Shown here piece after piece: positions 44,106 through 53,822 of a stretch of DNA of 64,000 nt. The notes beneath the pieces were generated by a model, which did not search any database, had not been told where the DNA came from, and saw nothing but the letters and a program-made list of their open reading frames with translations. A program made the position numbers and the translations under genes. Location of the stretch: NCBI RefSeq assembly GCF_017921895.1, contig NZ_JAFIDN010000002.1, positions 186,001 to 250,000 of the forward strand, given 5' to 3'. Each line of letters opens with the position of its first letter. The stretch's first letter is position 1. The stretch comes from Natronogracilivirga saccharolytica (lineage in GTDB: Bacteria; Bacteroidota; Rhodothermia; Balneolales; Natronogracilivirgulaceae).

Positions 44106-45944
44106 TCAGGATGTCAGCTTTTCGGGAAACCACGCTTCGACTTTTAGTCCTCCCTCAGGAGGAGAAGAAATCGTAAGCTCAGCGCGCAGCTGTCCGGCCA
44201 GGCCGTGGATGATGGTGTACCCAAAACTTTCAGGAAACTGGAGTTTGTCAGGATCCGATACGCCAACCCCGTCATCCTGGACCACCAGGAGGAACCCCTC
44301 TTCTTGCGAAATGAGAGAGAGGTCGATATGTCCAGTCCGGCGATCCGTAAAAGCGTGCTTCAAAGCATTAGTCAGCAACTCAGAAACAAGAAGGGTCAGC
44401 GGCACCGAGTTATTCATGTCCAGCATGATGTCTTCCGAGTGAACCTGCATGGAGATCTCCTTGCCTTCGATCTGGTAGCTATTTTTCAGATAGTCTGCCA
44501 GCCGTTTCATCAGCTTTTCGGATGGTATTTGGTCAAAATTGCTGCTTTCATAGACCAGTTCATGGACCCAGGACATGGACATGATGCGGGTTTGAAGATC
44601 CCCAAGCAGTTCATCAGAACCTTTTTTCAGATCGCCAAATTCAGACTGAAGGGTAATCATGCTGGATATGACTGCCATATTGTTCTTCACGCGGTGATGA
44701 ATTTCCGAAAGCAGGACATCTTTTTCCTTCAGAGATCTCTTTAGGGCTTCCTCGGTTCGCTTGCGCTCGGTGATGTCTCGATAGTACCAGATCCTGCCAT
44801 AATATTCATTATTTGGACCAAACATGGGTGAAGAATAGCGATCAAGAACTTTTCCGTCAGTTAAGGCAATTTCATCGTAACTCTTCTTCTGTTTGTTTTC
44901 ATATAAATCATAAATCCGCTGAGCAAATTCACCCGGGTTAGTTAGTTTAGGAAGGACATACTCCAATGCCTCTTCTCCTGACTGCAAGAACATAATACTA
45001 TCCGGTATCTCCCAAATATCGGCAAAACGCTGATTGAAAGATGTGATTTTACCATTCTCATCTACAATAAGAATACCGTCCAGTGAAACTTCCAACTGAG
45101 TTTTCATTAAGACATTTTGAAATAATAACTCTTTCTCTGCTTTTTTACGCTGGGTGATGTCCAGGAGAGAAGCCACACTTTTATCCGTTCCCGGGATCAT
45201 GTCTATGTATAAGTGAATATCTTTGATATTGTGATTCCTGTCGATAAAACTGAATTCATATTCATTCAGTGCTTCTTCTTTATTTTGGCGCCACAACTCA
45301 TGTTGTTCACGCATTCTCTCGAGATCTTCCTTAAAGACAAAATCCATCCAGGTTTTTTTATTTTCAATTTCTTCAATAGCATAACCTGCCAAATCAGCAA
45401 ATTTGGCATTGACCCAGGAGAGGGTTCCGTCTGTTTCAGTAATGCACATGGCCGTACCGGTGTTTTTAAAAGCCACCCTGTACTTTTCTTCACTTTCCTG
45501 TAGCGCCTTTTTGGCTTTCTCTCGTTCGGCCAACTCTTTACTCATTCTTTTTTTTGTTTCAAAATGCCGCAAAACCATTTTGAAATACGAATTTACTTCT
45601 GCCATACTGCTTTTGCTCGTCACGAAACCGTAAGAGGTTATGTTCTCAACTTTTTCCAGGGTTTCCGGTTCCGGACTGCTTAATATAAATACAAGCGGCA
45701 GATCATGTTTTTGCAGAATTTGCTCAGCAGCATGCACCCCGTTAATGTTGCCGCCGGGTTCAATATCCATAAGGATGAGATCAATGCCCCGGTTTTTCCC
45801 GGCCAACTCGATGGCACATTCACCGGAATTTACTCTTATTACGGCATATCCCATGTTCTCAAGGTCTTTCCTCCAGCTCACAGAAACAACGGCATCGTTT
45901 TCAATAAGAAGAATTGTTTTTTGATTTTCTCCGCCCAAGAGCAT
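44106..45944 (-). CDS. Receiver-PAS-PAS-HisKA_2 sensor histidine kinase
   Basis: 612 residues, no membrane helix, so cytoplasmic. N-terminal receiver domain ([12 protein letters not shown], phospho-acceptor Asp in LILMDIEPG, Lys in SKSS), a coiled linker, and two PAS domains (from about residue 150 and about 275). The HisKA_2-type kinase has the phospho-acceptor His in [15 protein letters not shown], and an HATPase core ([17 protein letters not shown]). HisKA_2 kinases often phosphorylate separate receivers or act in general stress control. It is convergent with the nos series across 56 bp. Confidence 0.9.
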   Translation of the reverse strand: MLLGGENQKTILLIENDAVVSVSWRKDLENMGYAVIRVNSGECAIELAGKNRGIDLILMDIEPGGNINGVHAAEQILQKHDLPLVFILSSPEPETLEKVENITSYGFVTSKSSMAEVNSYFKMVLRHFETKKRMSKELAEREKAKKALQESEEKYRVAFKNTGTAMCITETDGTLSWVNAKFADLAGYAIEEIENKKTWMDFVFKEDLERMREQHELWRQNKEEALNEYEFSFIDRNHNIKDIHLYIDMIPGTDKSVASLLDITQRKKAEKELLFQNVLMKTQLEVSLDGILIVDENGKITSFNQRFADIWEIPDSIMFLQSGEEALEYVLPKLTNPGEFAQRIYDLYENKQKKSYDEIALTDGKVLDRYSSPMFGPNNEYYGRIWYYRDITERKRTEEALKRSLKEKDVLLSEIHHRVKNNMAVISSMITLQSEFGDLKKGSDELLGDLQTRIMSMSWVHELVYESSNFDQIPSEKLMKRLADYLKNSYQIEGKEISMQVHSEDIMLDMNNSVPLTLLVSELLTNALKHAFTDRRTGHIDLSLISQEEGFLLVVQDDGVGVSDPDKLQFPESFGYTIIHGLAGQLRAELTISSPPEGGLKVEAWFPEKLTS

Positions 45945-46461
45945 CCCTCATTTATTACGATACTTTGATTATTGACACGAATCCCCGGAACTATTGAAAA
46001 ACCAATCACGAAGGAAAGGCACACAAACGCTTATAATCCACTCTTTTACTCACGAAATGAAGCTCTATAATAATAACATAATGATTTTCTGATTTAATAT
46101 CCCAAAAGCCACAATCTGAAGAGCGCGGCTCTTTGTTGGTGGTTGCTACGACTGTCATGTGATCAGGATGATTTCGCCGGTGAACAAACCTGACCGGTCC
46201 TTGCCGCCGTTGATGAGCAGGTAATCTGGCCAGGTAAAGACCGGAGAATTATTGCGGGTTCTCAGAGCATTTCAGGCAGTTTCACCCAGATCAAAACAAC
46301 ACCTGTTTTTTATTTTGAATAAAAGTCACTAAGGTGCTGTGGATAATCAATTTGCAGAATGGTAGCGGGTGTGGTTAAATATCAGTTTAAGGACAATGTT
46401 TTCGGAAGGAAAAGAGGCATTTTGCGTTTTGAGGCAGTAACTACTAAATGGAGATATTCCA
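45945..46461. other. 517-bp gap with one possible gene remnant
   Basis: No gene is apparent. On the minus strand, 46271-46155, an open stretch of 38 codons without a start (SPVFTWPDYLLINGG, then GLFTGEIILIT and stop) has codon choice like real genes here. It may be the C-terminal end of a lost secreted protein. The 70 bp before the PIG-L gene hold its ribosome-binding site GGAG but no clear promoter. Confidence 0.3.
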
Positions 46462-47301
46462 ATGAAGATTATTTTATATGATAATTTGTGGCCCGGTTTC
46501 TATATAGCAGTAAGTGCTTTGGCGCTGATGCTTTCAATCACACTCTCCGCATTTGCTCATGAATCGCTTGCAACGGGCAAAGACACAGTAGCTGTTTCCG
46601 ATGAACCGGGAACTATTCTGGCCATAGGTGCCCATGCCGGTGATATGGAGGTTTCTTGCGGAGCGGTTCTGGCCAAACATGCGAAAATGGGCAATCGCGT
46701 TATTATGCTTCATCTGACACTCGGTGAGCGCGGACACCCGGAGATGTCTCCCGATGCGTATGCTGATCAGAAGAAACAAGAGGCTGAAAATGCGGCAGAA
46801 ATTCTTGGGTCGGAAGTAATTTTCGGCCCGTACAGCGATGCCGAAATTCCTGACAATGACGAGGCCCGAAACTATGTAAGCGAGATCATTCGCAAAACGA
46901 AACCCACACATGTTATTACTCACTGGAAGAACAGTATCCACAAAGATCACTCTGCAACGCATTCCATCGTGACCGATGCAGTGCTGCTGGCATCACTTGA
47001 GGGCATTGAAAGCGATCATCCGCGGCATCGTGGTGTCCGTGGAATCTATTTCACTGAAAACTGGGAGGACATGGAGGGCTTTGAACCGTATATTTTCGTG
47101 GATGTTTCTGGGTCTTTTCAGTTGTGGAAAGAAGCTGTCGCAGAGTACGAGTTTATTGTTGGAGATATCTCAACTTTTCCCTATTTCGAATATTATTCAT
47201 CGCTTGCCACAGTCAGAGGAGCATTGGCCCGATCTGATTATGCCGTGACATTTGATATAGATCCATTCGGCAAGCGGCAAACATTGGATTACTTTCCGTA
47301 A
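46462..47301 (+). CDS. Exported PIG-L/LmbE-family deacetylase
   Basis: 279 residues with an N-terminal signal-like helix (YIAVSALALMLSITLSAFA). The PIG-L fold follows: ILAIGAHAGDMEVSCGAVL, LTLGERGHPE, and the third zinc ligand region WKNSIHKDHSATH. The first metal motif is HAGD rather than the usual HPDD, so the general-base Asp position is changed while the His and one Asp stay. Members remove N-acetyl groups from sugars such as GlcNAc derivatives. An exported version near a GH20 hexosaminidase gene (49.4-52.0 kb) fits amino-sugar use, but activity with HAGD is uncertain. Confidence 0.85.
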   Translation: MKIILYDNLWPGFYIAVSALALMLSITLSAFAHESLATGKDTVAVSDEPGTILAIGAHAGDMEVSCGAVLAKHAKMGNRVIMLHLTLGERGHPEMSPDAYADQKKQEAENAAEILGSEVIFGPYSDAEIPDNDEARNYVSEIIRKTKPTHVITHWKNSIHKDHSATHSIVTDAVLLASLEGIESDHPRHRGVRGIYFTENWEDMEGFEPYIFVDVSGSFQLWKEAVAEYEFIVGDISTFPYFEYYSSLATVRGALARSDYAVTFDIDPFGKRQTLDYFP

Positions 47302-47377
47302 CATGTATCGATTTATACTTGTAATAATGGATTTATACGGATTTTTGATATTAATGTATTGCTAATAATCCAGGCCT

Positions 47378-49333
47378 ATGCCTCTCAGTCCGGCCAATCA
47401 TCATAAAACAAGAAAAGAGATCCGCACGTATCTTGAAAATATCGAGAGTGGAGAGACACCCGACCCTGAACGTTTGCGTGATCACCTGAAGAGATGGGAT
47501 GCTCAGCTTGAACAGCAGGACAAGTACCGAAACGAAAACCTGTTTCATCTTCAAGAAAGGGTGAAAGAGCTTAGTATGCTTTATGAGGTGATTCAGTGTC
47601 TTCAGACACCGCGTCCGGATCTGAATCTTGAGCATGTTATCAAAGAGGTGCTCAGGGTAATTCCTGATGGTTTTCGTTTACCGGAAAATACAGCTGCTGT
47701 ATTGAAGCTGAATGACAAAGTATATCAAACAGGCGCATTTCACCCTTCAGACAATGATCTCGTTAGTCGTAAAACCCTTACCAGTGGCCATGAGCTGGAA
47801 CTTCGAATCTCAATAGCTGCACCAGATGACGCTCTGTATTTTCTGAAAGAGGAAAGGGTCTTGCTGGATCGCATTGCATGGCTCGTCGCAAGATTTTACA
47901 ATCACTATTTAACGGTCTTGAATTTGTCCGAACGTGAGGAGCTTTACCGGACGACTCTTTACAGTGTAGGTGATGCCGTAATTACTACTGATATATTCGG
48001 ATTGATTCAGCAGGTGAATCCTGTTGCCGCGGAATTGACCGGATGGAAGGAGGAAGAGGCCATTGGAAGACAAATTGAAGAAGTCTTTTGCATTATAAAT
48101 GAAGATACCAGAGAGAAAATTGAAAATCCTGTTGGCAAGGTTTTGCAGCATGGAAGAATTGTTGCTCTTGCCAATCACACGTTGCTTGTATCCAGGAAGG
48201 GTCGTGAGATCCCGATAGCCGATACCGGTGCTCCGATAAAAAAAGAAAACGGGGAAATTACAGGTGTTGTGCTGGTGTTCCATGACCAGCTCAAGGAAAG
48301 AGCCCTTCTTAACAGACTGGAAGAAAGCGAAGAGCAGTTCCGGTCGATGGTGGAGCTGGCGCCGGAGCCTATATTTATTCAGACCGACCATAAGTTTGCC
48401 TATCTTAATCCGGCAGCCGTAAAACTTTACGGTGCAGAGTCGGAGCATGAGCTGCTGGGTACACCGGTCTTTGATCATTTTCATCCGGACTATCATGATG
48501 TGATCAGAAACAGGATTATGAGGTTGAATGTGAAAAGGGAGAAAGTAGAAGAGTTGTCACGTCAGGTGCACATCAGACGCGACGGCTCTCATGTCTGGGT
48601 AGAGACCGTAGGCACACCGATATATTATGAGGGAAAAGAAGGAGCACTGGTCCTGCTCAGAGATGTCAGTGAACAGGTACGGCATGAACAGGCGGCCAGG
48701 GAAAACCTGAAGGAAAAGGAGGTGCTTCTGGCAGAGGTGCACCACAGGGTCAAAAACAATATGGCGGTGATTTCGGGTCTTCTGGAACTGGAGGCCGAGA
48801 TGAGTGATACTCCTGAAATGAAAGAAGTTCTGAAAAAGGCCGAAAGCCGGATCCGGTCAATGGCGCTTATTCATGAAAAACTCTACAAGTCGGATTCATT
48901 TGCCGAGATAGACTTTGGAGCCTATATCATTGAGCTGGCCGGATTCATACAGGAACATTATTCCTCAGACAAAAAAAGGATTCACATGTCCTTTGATCTC
49001 GACAAGGTGTATCTGGATATTACAAGGGCGGTTCCATGCGGTATCATTCTTAACGAGCTGATTACCAATGGTATGAAATATGCCTTTAAAAACCGAAGTG
49101 AAGGTACGGTTACTATCGGTCTGACGAGGAAAGACAAAGAGGCTGTGCTGGAGTACAAGGATGACGGAACCGGTTTCGGGCAGCAGGTCGTAGAGGATAT
49201 AAATTCAGGCAACATTCGCTCACTGGGCATGCAGCTTATAGCCGGCCTGACGAGCCAGCTCAAAGGCAAAATGGAAATAGGCAATGCACAGGGAGCACGT
49301 GTTGAAATCCGTTTCCCTGTAAATAACAGCTAA
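47378..49333 (+). CDS. PAS-PAS-HisKA_2 sensor histidine kinase
   Basis: 651 residues, soluble. N-terminal helical region (residues 1-75), a GAF-like segment (about 80-180), and two PAS domains (YRTTLYSVGDAVITTDIFG at about 190; FRSMVELAPEPIFIQTD at about 325). HisKA_2 has the phospho-acceptor His in [15 protein letters not shown], and the HATPase core has NELITNGMKYAF and DDGTGFG. The kinase half closely resembles that of the gene at 44.1-45.9 kb (both [12 protein letters not shown]). It is 76 bp after PIG-L, without evident coupling. No response regulator is adjacent. Confidence 0.9.
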   Translation: MPLSPANHHKTRKEIRTYLENIESGETPDPERLRDHLKRWDAQLEQQDKYRNENLFHLQERVKELSMLYEVIQCLQTPRPDLNLEHVIKEVLRVIPDGFRLPENTAAVLKLNDKVYQTGAFHPSDNDLVSRKTLTSGHELELRISIAAPDDALYFLKEERVLLDRIAWLVARFYNHYLTVLNLSEREELYRTTLYSVGDAVITTDIFGLIQQVNPVAAELTGWKEEEAIGRQIEEVFCIINEDTREKIENPVGKVLQHGRIVALANHTLLVSRKGREIPIADTGAPIKKENGEITGVVLVFHDQLKERALLNRLEESEEQFRSMVELAPEPIFIQTDHKFAYLNPAAVKLYGAESEHELLGTPVFDHFHPDYHDVIRNRIMRLNVKREKVEELSRQVHIRRDGSHVWVETVGTPIYYEGKEGALVLLRDVSEQVRHEQAARENLKEKEVLLAEVHHRVKNNMAVISGLLELEAEMSDTPEMKEVLKKAESRIRSMALIHEKLYKSDSFAEIDFGAYIIELAGFIQEHYSSDKKRIHMSFDLDKVYLDITRAVPCGIILNELITNGMKYAFKNRSEGTVTIGLTRKDKEAVLEYKDDGTGFGQQVVEDINSGNIRSLGMQLIAGLTSQLKGKMEIGNAQGARVEIRFPVNNS

Positions 49334-49366
49334 AACTTATGGCCGGAATCAATGTAACTGTCAGAA

Positions 49367-52039
49367 CTACCGTTCAACCATATCCGGAATGCTTGAAGTC
49401 CGGCTGCTTCTGCCCTGCTGATCGAAGGTGCGCAGCCTGATCTCCGTTTCACTGTCAACAGGGACCGGTGATTCATACAGATTTGACTGCTCATCAGGTT
49501 CACTGCCATCGAGCGTATATCGTATCTCCAGTCCAGGATAGGCCACATTGGCTTCAAGTGTACCATCCTGTACACGGGCACCCGGGGGCGGGACCCTGTA
49601 GCCATATCCGCCATTCAGGTGATCCAGTCTTGGCAGTTCCCGCTGACCCAGGCGGTTTGCAAATTCATTCCATGCATGTGACAGGGCATCCAGACGCTCC
49701 TCCCTGGATTCTATCTCCATCCACTCCTCTTCCGGAACCCATGCCCGCTCCGCAAGTGAAATGAGCCGGGGCAGAGCCATGTATTCCACACGATCGGGCG
49801 TCCGGAAGGTTTCTCCCCACAGCTGTGCCTGAAGACCCAGGATGTGCTCTCTTCCCTCCTCCGTGAGCCGGGGGAAGTCGTCATACCGGTCTTCCGGCAT
49901 GGGATTGCCGAGGTAATCAGTTACACCACTCTTGTAAAGTTCAAACGGGATAAAAGAAAACGGATCCGGAGTATCAACGAATCCCGCCCAGTAAAGACCG
50001 CTTTCTTCAGGGTGTTTCTGATAGGACAAGTCGAAGTAAAAGTTGGAAGCGTGGCTCATAACGATGTCATAACCGGCATTGGCCAGCTGATAGGAATACG
50101 ACTCAGTTCCGGTGCCCCAGATGTTCGACCATACATAAGGAACAGATTCCCCTGCAAACAGCGGATTAGGAGCTGTTTCTCCGGTTTCGGGATCAGGGAT
50201 CAGTGAAAACTCCTCCCAGGCCGACATGGTAAGTCCGCGATCTTCGAGATCTGCCCTGGTCCGTTTGAAGAAATAATCCATAAGATCATCCGTCCCATAT
50301 AAATCCGCCTCCCTGGAAACAAGGTCATGACAGACTGGCGATCCTTCCCAGACACCGGAGGGTACTTCGTCACCGCCGACGTGAATGGTTGCAAGCGGAG
50401 CATTCGCCTCCCGGTGCATGTCAATGATTTCATCATATACCTCGCGGAGGAACCGGTAAGTCGACTCCTGGCAAACATTGATGACATTGTCGGTCCAGCG
50501 CTGAATGGACCGGTATTCGGAGGTGTCGGCCGGATCGTGAATCCGGAATGCTTCGGCTTCATCATCCCTTCCTTCATCCATAAGCCGTTCATGGCGATTT
50601 TTCATAGCCACCTTGGCGGCCCTGGCGTGCCCGGGCACATCCACTTCCGGGATCACCTTGATGTGTCGATCCGTTGCATAGCGGAGGATATCCACATATT
50701 CTTCACGGCTGTACCATCCGCTGCCTTTGGATGCCTGAACATCCGGGTCTGGGCCTGATCCGTAAGATGGAAGCAGGTGGTCTTTTTCGTCATGTGTGTG
50801 GCCGCGACGCCCGCCGATTTCCGTCAGTTCCGGAAACGCATCAACAGCCAGGCGCCACCCCTCATCATCGGTCAGGTGAAAATGAAAGCGGTTCAGCTTG
50901 TAGAAGGACATTACATCGAGAAGCCGCTTTACCTGCTCTGCAGAGTGAAAATTCCGTGACACATCCAGGTGAAGGCCACGGTATTCAAAGCCCGGGGCAT
51001 CTGCAACCGACATTGCGTCAATTGTGATGGAAGCAGCATTGTCATCGTCGCCGTCTGTCGGCAGCGACGCCCATGTTTCAACAGGAATCACTGCTTTCAG
51101 TGTCTGAATCCCATAAAAAACACCGGCTTCGTCCGTTCCGGTAATGGAGACTCCGGAGTCGCTGATTTCAAGAAGATAGGCCTCATCCCCGTATGTTTTG
51201 GGATTGTCGCCGACCTTCAGATCGGAAATGATGAGCTCTATAGCTTTTTCGTCCGGCGCCGGTGGTCTCTCCTTGCGGCTCAGTTCAGTGCCAAGCAGCG
51301 GCTCCAGGGTTTCAGCAAGCAGGCGTGCTTCGGTTTCAAGGTCATTCTGAAAATGAATGCCGGTATTTCCGGTGATGGTGAATGCACCGTCACGACGGGA
51401 CAGATGAGATGGTGTCGGGACAACAGGTGATAGCTCGTCCTCCGGCAACAGTGAAAGGTTTTCACTCTTTTCGAACAGATTTTCAGCTGTGGCAAGCGGT
51501 ACGGCATCGTCCTGTGAGCGGTGGACCTGCTCTTTTCGAGTGAACGGTTCGATGCTGATCTCAACCGGAACGACTTCTCCGCCGGCTTGCTCGATATAGG
51601 CACCGTCCGGACCGTCGATTTTCAGAACAGCAGATCCCTGTGATACGAAAGTAAACCGTGCTTCTTCCCCGGGTTCCAGGGAGGGAAACCTTTCATCGGG
51701 CTGAAGGCGGTAAAAATCACCGTTAATGTGTGTGATGGCAGCATGGTCGGATACAGCGGCTCCTTCGGGGGTTGCAGCGTCTTCAATCAGACGCATGAAA
51801 TTGAAATAGAGGGTCCAGCCGGTATTTAGAGTTTCATCACCCTCATTCAGGAGCGTCATTTCATGAATCGCCTGATTCTCCTTTTCAAAATTGCTTTTTA
51901 CGGTCCAGTGCAGACGAAGATTGTGATTATCGCTGACTGCCTCCTCATTTCTTTCAGCAGGTTCACATCCGTTGAAAATAATGATGAGAGAAAGTGCGGT
52001 TATGACTAAAAAAATGGCTTGTCCCTGTAATAGATTCAT
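49367..52039 (-). CDS. GH20 beta-N-acetylhexosaminidase lipoprotein
   Basis: Cleaves terminal GlcNAc/GalNAc from chitin, peptidoglycan or glycoprotein chains at the cell surface. 890 residues. Lipoprotein signal (ALSLIIIFNGC). An N-terminal carbohydrate-binding CHB_HEX domain (about residues 40-170) and a GH20b domain precede the catalytic barrel. The barrel has the catalytic pair Asp557-Glu558 in IHVGGDEVPSGVW and VIPEVDVPGHARA upstream. A C-terminal chitobiase-like beta-sandwich ends the protein. Multidomain chitobiase layout is complete. It is convergent with the kinase before it. Confidence 0.95.
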   Translation of the reverse strand: MNLLQGQAIFLVITALSLIIIFNGCEPAERNEEAVSDNHNLRLHWTVKSNFEKENQAIHEMTLLNEGDETLNTGWTLYFNFMRLIEDAATPEGAAVSDHAAITHINGDFYRLQPDERFPSLEPGEEARFTFVSQGSAVLKIDGPDGAYIEQAGGEVVPVEISIEPFTRKEQVHRSQDDAVPLATAENLFEKSENLSLLPEDELSPVVPTPSHLSRRDGAFTITGNTGIHFQNDLETEARLLAETLEPLLGTELSRKERPPAPDEKAIELIISDLKVGDNPKTYGDEAYLLEISDSGVSITGTDEAGVFYGIQTLKAVIPVETWASLPTDGDDDNAASITIDAMSVADAPGFEYRGLHLDVSRNFHSAEQVKRLLDVMSFYKLNRFHFHLTDDEGWRLAVDAFPELTEIGGRRGHTHDEKDHLLPSYGSGPDPDVQASKGSGWYSREEYVDILRYATDRHIKVIPEVDVPGHARAAKVAMKNRHERLMDEGRDDEAEAFRIHDPADTSEYRSIQRWTDNVINVCQESTYRFLREVYDEIIDMHREANAPLATIHVGGDEVPSGVWEGSPVCHDLVSREADLYGTDDLMDYFFKRTRADLEDRGLTMSAWEEFSLIPDPETGETAPNPLFAGESVPYVWSNIWGTGTESYSYQLANAGYDIVMSHASNFYFDLSYQKHPEESGLYWAGFVDTPDPFSFIPFELYKSGVTDYLGNPMPEDRYDDFPRLTEEGREHILGLQAQLWGETFRTPDRVEYMALPRLISLAERAWVPEEEWMEIESREERLDALSHAWNEFANRLGQRELPRLDHLNGGYGYRVPPPGARVQDGTLEANVAYPGLEIRYTLDGSEPDEQSNLYESPVPVDSETEIRLRTFDQQGRSSRTSSIPDMVER

Positions 52040-52173
52040 GGCAGATCAGTATTTCAGATTGACGGGGGAATCAGTAACATAAAAAGTAACAGTGTCCGGC
52101 CGCAGGAAAAAAATGATATCGGCCAATGTGGTCGCTGCCAACGTGATACCAATATGTTACAGAATACAGATTA

Positions 52174-52863
52174 ATGAAACCATCCGAAACACACAACAAC
52201 CGCAGGCCACACAACTGGCTGCTCTATGACCAGGTAGACCATATGCTTGTCCGGTACGCAGGATATATCTCAGGGGTTGTATATGATCTGGGCTGCGGGG
52301 AAAGGCCGTTTGAGTCGTACTTCCTGCGGCATGGAAGCTCATATGTGGGAGTGGACTGGGCGTCGTCACAGCATGACAGCAAAGCGGATGTTGTTGCCGA
52401 CCTGAATGAACCGGTTCCGGTTGGTGACCAGGTTGCAGATACGGTGATTTCAATATCGGTTCTGGAGCATCTGCACTCACCACTGGTCATGCTGAAAGAA
52501 GCTCACAGAATCCTGAGGCCCGGGGGGACACTGCTCCTGCAGGTACCGTTTATGTGGCATATTCACGAAGAACCGCATGACTATTTTCGGTACACAAGGT
52601 ACGGACTGGAGCATTTACTCGGTCAGGCCGGATTCAGGGACATTGAAATTCATGCAACCAGCGGATTCTGGTCGACCTGGTTTATCAAGCTTAACTACCA
52701 GCTGATCCGTCTGATCCGGGGCCCGCGGCTGATCAGGAGACTGTCCGGGGCGGTTTTATATCCTTTTTTTCATCTGAACCAGTTGCTGGGGCGCGGACTG
52801 GACCGGATTTGGTTTGACGGATCCAAGGAGACGCAGGGTTATTTTGTAAAGGCCGTTCGCTGA
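52174..52863 (+). CDS. Class I SAM-dependent methyltransferase
   Basis: 229 residues. Motif I VYDLGCGERPFESYF, motif II GVDWASS, motif III VISISVLEHLHSPLVML, and the post-motif RILRPGGTLLLQVPF. The pattern EEPHDYFRYTRYGLEHLL is that of methyltransferases often found in cell-surface polysaccharide clusters. No such cluster is nearby, so the substrate is unknown. The C-terminus contains a basic/hydrophobic stretch that may touch the membrane. Confidence 0.85.
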   Translation: MKPSETHNNRRPHNWLLYDQVDHMLVRYAGYISGVVYDLGCGERPFESYFLRHGSSYVGVDWASSQHDSKADVVADLNEPVPVGDQVADTVISISVLEHLHSPLVMLKEAHRILRPGGTLLLQVPFMWHIHEEPHDYFRYTRYGLEHLLGQAGFRDIEIHATSGFWSTWFIKLNYQLIRLIRGPRLIRRLSGAVLYPFFHLNQLLGRGLDRIWFDGSKETQGYFVKAVR

Positions 52864-53360
52864 GATAGTGCCCAAAAGCAGACATCACGTATTTCCGGTC
52901 TGTATGCCCGTCATTTTATGCATGAAAAAATTGAAAACACTAATTATTTCAGATGGAACGGTTATACACGAAAAATTTAACTTTTAGCAGACATATCTAT
53001 AGTTATACTAATAATGATTTTGTTATTAGATGGCAGCCGTAAACCTGCTTTACAGCAACGACAAAAAGTGCATTTCCCGTTGCAACTTGTTATTACTTTT
53101 GGTATGTCTTATTTTATTATTAATACAGATTGTTAATTCAGGAAAGGGTTGAAAAATACCGTGTTGATTGTGTTTCTGAAGGTGCAATCAGAAAGAATCA
53201 TTTAGTATTTTTGTTGATTTATTTTGTTGATTTTATCGGAACAAGAATACATCAACATGGTATAAATGCTCATAACACATAATAAGCTCTGACGCACAGT
53301 AGTTTGAGTTTTACATTGTCATTGCATTACAAGTGACGTCAGATTTCAAAAAAAATAGTC
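52864..53360. other. AT-rich gap before the leader repeat
   Basis: About 500 bp of AT-rich sequence without a credible gene or RNA. The last 35 bases (GTGACGTCAGATTT, then an A-rich run and CATGAAA) match the end of a leader-repeat unit, so a partial upstream unit lies at about 53325-53360. Confidence 0.5.
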
Positions 53361-53473
53361 ATGAAATACCGATGGCGGCTCACTGTCAAACTGAAGCATG
53401 ATTACAGCCAACATGGGTATTTCACACCGTTACCTTCGGTTCATGTAATGTTAGAGTCATAAACTGTAAACAG
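53361..53473 (+). repeat. Leader-repeat unit ending at the start of the 84-residue gene
   Basis: 113 bp from ATGAAATACC to the next ATGAAA. Its first 66 bases match the unit at 60613 at about 57 positions (GATGGCGGCT, GCATGATTACAGCCAACATGGGT). Its end (ACCTTCGGTTCATGT...TAAACTGTAAACAGATGAAA) shares blocks with the array at 19.6-19.9 kb. ACCGATG and CATGGGT can form a stem with one mismatch. Confidence 0.75.
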
Positions 53474-53728
53474 ATGAAAGTAAATATCAGTAAAAGCAGA
53501 GATTTTATAATGGTCTGGGCAAAGGGTAATGTAGACCTTTACCTCAAGCCCTCCGGCAATTACGAAACAGCGTATCATGATCTCAGGGATGAGGACCTTC
53601 GCATTCTGAAGGGGCTTTGGAATCACCTCCAGTCCAAAAAAAGGAATATGGAATACGCTGCCCTGGAGAAGGGAATTGAAGAAGTGATAAAGGCACTCGA
53701 CAAAATTATTGAAGAGAGAAAAAACTGA
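53474..53728 (+). CDS. Small orphan protein, 84 residues
   Basis: A short N-terminal beta-rich part (FIMVWAKGNVDLYLKP) and a charged helical C-terminal half (ALEKGIEEVIKALDKII). No family recognised, no signal sequence, no cysteine. The start codon is supplied by the end of a leader repeat, as for the MFS carrier and mnhE. This supports the chosen start. Codon use is like the neighbours, so it is probably real. It stands alone between a methyltransferase and convergent proline dehydrogenase. Confidence 0.55.
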   Translation: MKVNISKSRDFIMVWAKGNVDLYLKPSGNYETAYHDLRDEDLRILKGLWNHLQSKKRNMEYAALEKGIEEVIKALDKIIEERKN

Positions 53729-53822
53729 CCGTTATATTTATCTGCAGGCCGGACTTCATCATGCATGCGGGGAGCGGGTCATGCCATGTATGAAATATCG
53801 GTGGAGATTTGATGAGACCGCC

